64,000 nt of DNA from the NCBI GenBank assembly GCA_027587225.1, contig JAPDDQ010000032.1, forward strand, positions 32,114 to 96,113, in the 5' to 3' direction. The notes under the pieces are model-generated. The model searched no databases. It was not told the DNA's origin and saw only the letters and a program-made list of their open reading frames with translations. Origin of the DNA: Solirubrobacter taibaiensis. GTDB taxonomy: Bacteria; Actinomycetota; Thermoleophilia; Solirubrobacterales; Solirubrobacteraceae. Shown here piece after piece: positions 60,326 to 64,000 of this stretch (within the stretch, counting starts at the first letter, position 1; each line of letters begins with the position of its first letter). The translations under genes and the position numbers were made by a program.

Positions 60326-61090
60326 TTGTTGATTCTCAAGCCCTTCACGTTGATCGCGCTGGTCATCGCCCTCGTGGCGGCGACCGCGTCCTCCGCTTCC
60401 GCCGCGGCCGCGCCGGACGCGCCGTGGGCCGCGACCGGCACCGCGACGACGACGGCCACGTCGAACGGGACCACGAGCGACCCGGTGCTCGACTACTCGG
60501 TGGTCGGTTCCAGCGGGAGCTGGACGTTCAGCGCGACCGCCAAGACCTCGCGTCAGCAGAAGGTCGCCTGGCACTACAAGGGCTACCACGCGTGGTTTCA
60601 GGTCCGGGTGGCGATCGAGCGGTTCGTGGTTCGCGGCGGCAAGGAGATCGTGACCGAGAAGCTCGCCGCGGCCGGGCCGGTCAATTGCTGCGTGGCGCCG
60701 TCGGGCGGCTTCGACTACACCGGCACGACCTCCTTTGACCTGCAGACCGGCGATGTCTACGGCTTCCGTATGAGCGGCAGCCACTTCGACCGCGACCGCC
60801 GCCTGATCGGCACGCTGACGCTCACGCCCGAGCAGCCGGCCGCCCTCGTCGGCATCGACGCCCTGGTCAAGCAGTCACAGGCCCGGTACGACGCGCTCAC
60901 CGCGCAGATCAAGCAGGTCCAGATCGACATGCAGGCGGCGTCCGCGGCCGGCGACACGCAGAAGGCCCAGCAGCTGATGGTGCAGCTCCAGGGCCTGATC
61001 AGCAAGCAGAAGGACGAGATGGAGCTGCTGAGCAACCTGCTGAACAAGTACGCCGCCGCACGCGATCAGATCATCGGCAACCTCCGCTAG
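60326..61090 (+). CDS. Secreted protein with C-terminal coiled coil, unknown function
   Basis: 254 residues from TTG 60326 (GGAG upstream). A signal peptide (LLILKPFTLIALVIALVAAT) is followed by a ~145-residue beta-rich domain with VVGSSGSWTFSATAKTS and an adjacent Cys pair (NCCVAPSGGF). Residues ~180-254 are a Gln/Ala-rich helix (QSQARYDALTAQIKQVQID, KDEMELLSNLLNKY) that should form a coiled coil. No family recognised. It converges with the hydrolase gene with a four-base overlap. Confidence 0.7.
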   Translation: MLILKPFTLIALVIALVAATASSASAAAAPDAPWAATGTATTTATSNGTTSDPVLDYSVVGSSGSWTFSATAKTSRQQKVAWHYKGYHAWFQVRVAIERFVVRGGKEIVTEKLAAAGPVNCCVAPSGGFDYTGTTSFDLQTGDVYGFRMSGSHFDRDRRLIGTLTLTPEQPAALVGIDALVKQSQARYDALTAQIKQVQIDMQAASAAGDTQKAQQLMVQLQGLISKQKDEMELLSNLLNKYAAARDQIIGNLR

Positions 61091-62364
61091 CCGAGGTGGT
61101 CGTCGAAGAAGGCGACCACGCGACGCTCGTAGTCGCTCGGGTACTGGCGGAGCGCGCCCGTGTGCGTCGCCTTCGGCAGGTACCAGAGCTGTGAGCGCTC
61201 GCCACCGGCGCGGTCGTAGAGCTCGCCCCAGGTCTTCTCGATCTCCCCCGCGGCGATCAGCAGGCTTGGGGCACGGGTGCGGGCGAGCTGGTCGGCGAGC
61301 GAGGCGTTCGGTCCGGACTGGCCCTGGATGACCTCGATGGCTCCGAACAGGACCCAGTAGTTGAACCGCGTCACCGGGTTCTTCGTGTACTCCTTGAGGT
61401 CCTCGTAGCCGATCGCGGCGGTCCCGTCGGCGACCACGGCGTTCACGTCGCTGCGCCGGGCGGCGATGTCGATCGCCATGTCGGCACCGGTCGACAGGCC
61501 GAGCGCACCCACACGCCCGGGCTGAACGTCCTTGCGCGTGGCGAGGTAGTCGAGGGCGGCGGCTGCGTCCTTCTCTCGGCCCCAGCCGTAGGAGTTGGGC
61601 GTGCCGTCGCTGTCGCCGGTCCCGCGCCCGCTGAAGAGCAGGACGCCGTAGCCGTGGCGGACGAGCATCTTCGCGTGGCTGATCGTGCCGCGGATGTCGC
61701 CGCTCCCGCCCGACATCATGAGCACGGCCGCGCCGTTGCGCGACGGGTGGTACCAGGCGTCGAGCTCGAGGCCGTCGGAGGTGGTCACGGTCAGCGTCTC
61801 GTACTCGGCGCTCGGCGGGTTGCCGACGGCACGGTGCAGCGAGTGGATGTCGACGATCGCCATGCCGACCGGCATGTAGACGAACATCACCGCGACCAGG
61901 CCGAGCGGGAGCACGGCGACGCGGATCACCCAGCGCTTGACGGGACCCGCGGACCCCTCGCCGCGATGGCGGAACGGAATCCAACCCGCGAGCCCGATCA
62001 GCACGACGCCGGCACCGAGCGCGATGACACCGGTCACGTCGTTGGCGGTCGTTCCCTCGTGGATGATGTGGTGCGCGTGGCGGCCGCCGTTGACCGCGGC
62101 CAAGACGCCGAACGTGAACGCGGTCACCGCGCGCAAGCCCGGCCGGATCCGTTCGAACTTGACGATGACGGCCACCGTCGCGGCGACCGCGATCGCCAAC
62201 GCGATCGCGTGCCTCGTGAGCGGGACTCCAGAGCCGGGCAGCAGCAGCGCGTCGTCGAACGCGTGGGCAAGCGCGAGCACGGCCGCGAAGCTGAACACCA
62301 CCGCCTCCGCCGAACGCGCGCGCAGCCAGGCACGCCGAGGTCGCTTCGAGGCAGACGCGGTCAT
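61087..62364 (-). CDS. Membrane-anchored alpha/beta hydrolase
   Basis: 425 residues from ATG 62364; the open frame to 62670 is an unlikely extension. Four to five hydrophobic helices span residues ~20-175 (FSFAAVLALAHAF, GVIALGAGVVLIGLAGW, VAVLPLGLVAVMFVYM). The C-terminal ~240 residues are an alpha/beta hydrolase with MSGGSGD near the oxyanion strand, the nucleophile in GLSTGADMA, and the catalytic His in KATHTGAL. The active site follows the last helix, probably outside the membrane. Esterase or peptidase; the substrate is unknown. Confidence 0.82.
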   Translation of the reverse strand: MTASASKRPRRAWLRARSAEAVVFSFAAVLALAHAFDDALLLPGSGVPLTRHAIALAIAVAATVAVIVKFERIRPGLRAVTAFTFGVLAAVNGGRHAHHIIHEGTTANDVTGVIALGAGVVLIGLAGWIPFRHRGEGSAGPVKRWVIRVAVLPLGLVAVMFVYMPVGMAIVDIHSLHRAVGNPPSAEYETLTVTTSDGLELDAWYHPSRNGAAVLMMSGGSGDIRGTISHAKMLVRHGYGVLLFSGRGTGDSDGTPNSYGWGREKDAAAALDYLATRKDVQPGRVGALGLSTGADMAIDIAARRSDVNAVVADGTAAIGYEDLKEYTKNPVTRFNYWVLFGAIEVIQGQSGPNASLADQLARTRAPSLLIAAGEIEKTWGELYDRAGGERSQLWYLPKATHTGALRQYPSDYERRVVAFFDDHLG

Positions 62365-62533
62365 GTTCAGGCTCCGTTGTTCGCGATCGGGGACACGTTC
62401 GACAGCGTCCCGCGAGCGCTCGGCCACGAACACAGAGCAGGCAGGCGTCCCGACCTCCGCGCCACGCCTGGGTCCGGGTGCGGCCTGCCCCCACCGCGCA
62501 GTGGCAGACATTCCCTGGTAGAGAGAGGGCAGC

Positions 62534-62881
62534 ATGCGGAGCAAACGCTCACTCACCAGGCGGGCCGTGGTCGCGGCCCTGGTCATCGGCGTCATCGTCG
62601 CGGCCGGGCTCGTCGTCGCGACCAGCGTCCCCGTGCTCGTCGCGTACGTGCTCGGCTTGGGGCTGAGCACGTTCCTGATCTACGGCTACGACAAGCTGCG
62701 GGCGGTGCGTGGCGGTGTGCGCGTACCGGAGTCGGCGCTGCTCACGCTCGCGGTGATCGGCGGCGCGGCCGGCGGGTGGGCGGGAATGCTGATCTGGCGC
62801 CACAAGACGCAGCACGCGATCTTCTGGGTCGCCCAGGTGATCGGGACCGTCGTGATCGCCGCCGCGCTCTGGCTGGTGTGA
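62534..62881 (+). CDS. DUF1294 family membrane protein
   Basis: 115 residues from ATG 62534. The DUF1294 signature is visible as FLIYGYDKLRAVRGGVRVPE, then IGGAAGGWAGMLIWRHKTQHAIFW. Three to four hydrophobic helices. In larger homologues this domain follows a cold-shock domain; here it stands alone. Function unknown. It diverges from the hydrolase gene (169 bases between starts). Confidence 0.88.
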   Translation: MRSKRSLTRRAVVAALVIGVIVAAGLVVATSVPVLVAYVLGLGLSTFLIYGYDKLRAVRGGVRVPESALLTLAVIGGAAGGWAGMLIWRHKTQHAIFWVAQVIGTVVIAAALWLV

Positions 62882-62891
62882 ACCGACGTGC

Positions 62892-63359
62892 TCACGCCAG
62901 GTCGATGGTCACACCCAGCTGCGAGGCGAGCGACGTGCAGTCCCAGAGCGTGCGCTGGGACGCGATCGCCCCGCGGTCGAATCCGACGATGACGATCGCG
63001 GTCACCGACACGTCACGGTCGGTGGGCGCGATCCCCGGAATCAGCCACGGCAGCTCGCGGTCGTGGACGAACGCGACGGTGAGCTCGTCGACGAGCCGGA
63101 AGCGATCGACGGTTCGCGAGCGACGGGTCCACCGCAGGTCGCTGGGCAGGTGCGCGAGCACCGCGTCGCGGTAGAAGTGGTCCACGGCGGCGCGGCCGTC
63201 GGCGCCGGTCCCCAGCGGCAGGTGCCGAACCGACGGCTGCGCGGTCATCTCGGACATCGCGGCATGGACGTCGCGGCGCTTGAGGAGCGCGTCCACGTGC
63301 CCGTCCCAGATCCCCTCGAGCTTGCGCATGAACTGGGCAATCTCGGTCGTCACGGCCAT
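62892..63359 (-). CDS. SnoaL/NTF2-like fold protein
   Basis: 155 residues from ATG 63359; an ATG four codons upstream (63371) is also possible. A helical start (IAQFMRKLEGIWDGHVDALL), then PSVRHLPLGTGADGRAAVDHFY, and alternating strands (FRLVDELTVAFVHDRELPWL, VSVTAIVIVGFD) give the cone-shaped NTF2-like pattern. Many members are small-molecule isomerases or of unknown role; no catalytic residue can be assigned. It converges with the DUF1294 gene. Confidence 0.75.
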   Translation of the reverse strand: MAVTTEIAQFMRKLEGIWDGHVDALLKRRDVHAAMSEMTAQPSVRHLPLGTGADGRAAVDHFYRDAVLAHLPSDLRWTRRSRTVDRFRLVDELTVAFVHDRELPWLIPGIAPTDRDVSVTAIVIVGFDRGAIASQRTLWDCTSLASQLGVTIDLA

Positions 63360-63436
63360 CGAGTGTCGCAAAAGTTCAGGGCGCCACCCCGATTGTCACC
63401 GGACCGAGGCCGGGCGTACCGTCGGCCGCAGTGCCC

Positions 63437-64000
63437 ATGACGGACCGATTGCCCGCGAGCCTTCAGCGAGGGTCGCGCCCTGAGCCGCCGGTCGCGCCGC
63501 ACGTGCGCGGGAGTCTGGGCAACCACGCCCTGGCCCGCTGGCTCGGCCGCAAGCCCGCGACGCCGGAAGTCGCCGACGAGACCTCACTCGCCGAGGACTT
63601 CGAGCAGATCGTCTCGGACGCGATGCTCACGATGGCGCTGGCCATCGGCGGCACGGGGCAGACGATCGCGCTCACCGGGTCCGTCGGGCGCGGCGGCAAG
63701 AACCTGCGCCGCGACGTCTCCGCCATCTGTGTGCGCCTGCTCGCGCTGGGCTTCAATCCGGGCACGCAGCCGGCCGAGCTCGAGGCCACGATCGAGCGCT
63801 ACCAGCGCGAAGTCGTCGGCGCGCGCCGGCCGGACGGACGGATCGACCCCGGCGGGCGCACGCTCGCCGCGCTCGTCCAGGGCAAGCGCGCCCCCGCACC
63901 GGAGCCGGGGGAGGAGACCGCGCCGGCCGCCGCGGCTCCCGCGCAGCCGGCGGCGGCGCCCGCCGCCCAGACGCCCAGCGGCCCGCGCAAGTCGGAGGCC
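63437..64000 (+). CDS. Large protein N terminus, effector/DUF4157-associated style (3' truncated by window)
   Basis: The frame is open from ATG 63437 (GTG 63431 is in frame) to the window end: 188 codons visible. GSLGNHALARWLG near residue 27 resembles the GNxAVxRLL motif found at the N termini of DUF4157 and related actinobacterial effector-like proteins. Residues ~80-155 (LTGSVGRGGKNLRRDVSA, LLALGF, RPDGRIDPGGRTLAALV) resemble the peptidoglycan-binding-like segment often seen in such proteins, with the PDGRIDPGG turn. An Ala/Pro-rich linker begins near 160. The toxin or enzyme part, if any, lies beyond the window. Confidence 0.65.
   Translation, partial: MTDRLPASLQRGSRPEPPVAPHVRGSLGNHALARWLGRKPATPEVADETSLAEDFEQIVSDAMLTMALAIGGTGQTIALTGSVGRGGKNLRRDVSAICVRLLALGFNPGTQPAELEATIERYQREVVGARRPDGRIDPGGRTLAALVQGKRAPAPEPGEETAPAAAAPAQPAAAPAAQTPSGPRKSEA

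Overview
The window reads as chromosomal DNA of a very high-GC Gram-positive soil actinobacterium. Genes are tightly packed, GTG and TTG starts are common, 4-base stop/start overlaps are frequent, and there are lipoprotein and Tat-type exports, ECF sigma, ROK and LacI regulators. The very large secreted ThuA/PKD proteins and the recurrent small C-terminal beta domains of secreted proteins resemble Solirubrobacterales (Thermoleophilia); that placement is inferred from protein style, not tested. I saw no rRNA, tRNA, CRISPR array, insertion sequence or phage module. No stretch longer than about 300 bases lacks a gene.

1-13.4 kb is mixed housekeeping and envelope DNA: the end of a LuxR-type regulator, a fluoride channel, MsrA, an M20 peptidase, secreted proteins, a frameshifted methyltransferase translationally coupled to an SDR dehydrogenase that diverges from a TetR gene across a perfect palindrome, a Sua5-type protein coupled to a Na+/H+ antiporter, an ECF sigma factor coupled to a membrane protein with a threefold repeated outer domain, and an RTX-like repeat protein.

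13.4-24.1 kb is a sugar-uptake locus. Three ROK regulators lie head to tail, each preceded by a GTTAAYCAGA motif. They diverge from a six-gene operon: Gfo/Idh/MocA oxidoreductase, CUT2 ABC ATPase, two permeases, sugar-binding lipoprotein and a TIM-barrel sugar epimerase.

24.2-49.2 kb is the most unusual region. It carries three giant secreted paralogues (1135, 2557 and 2001 aa) built as ThuA + PQQ/GSDH-type sugar dehydrogenase propeller + Ig-like modules. The two largest add a type-1 copper (cupredoxin) domain nested inside an Ig-like module, four PKD domains and a shared C-terminal domain. Between the first and second lie a two-cupredoxin protein, a cupredoxin / Tat-exported multicopper oxidase / cupredoxin operon, and an MMPL transporter. 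I infer an extracellular chain: sugar dehydrogenase to cupredoxin to multicopper oxidase to oxygen, producing oxidised sugars.

49.2-56.3 kb looks like the intracellular counterpart. A Gfo/Idh/MocA - DUF993 - epimerase operon and a GMC oxidoreductase - gluconate-dehydrogenase-subunit-3-like - Dabb operon flank a LacI gene. The same GTGGCAAACG box sits just upstream of both operons, suggesting one regulon for catabolism of oxidised (possibly 3-keto) sugars.

56.3-64 kb is mixed again: serine hydrolase, DHFR-like reductase, a large nested inverted repeat, a 50-residue acidic protein diverging from a SUKH-like protein, a 2OG-Fe(II) oxygenase, secreted and membrane proteins, and the start of a protein with features of effector/toxin-delivery proteins that runs off the end.
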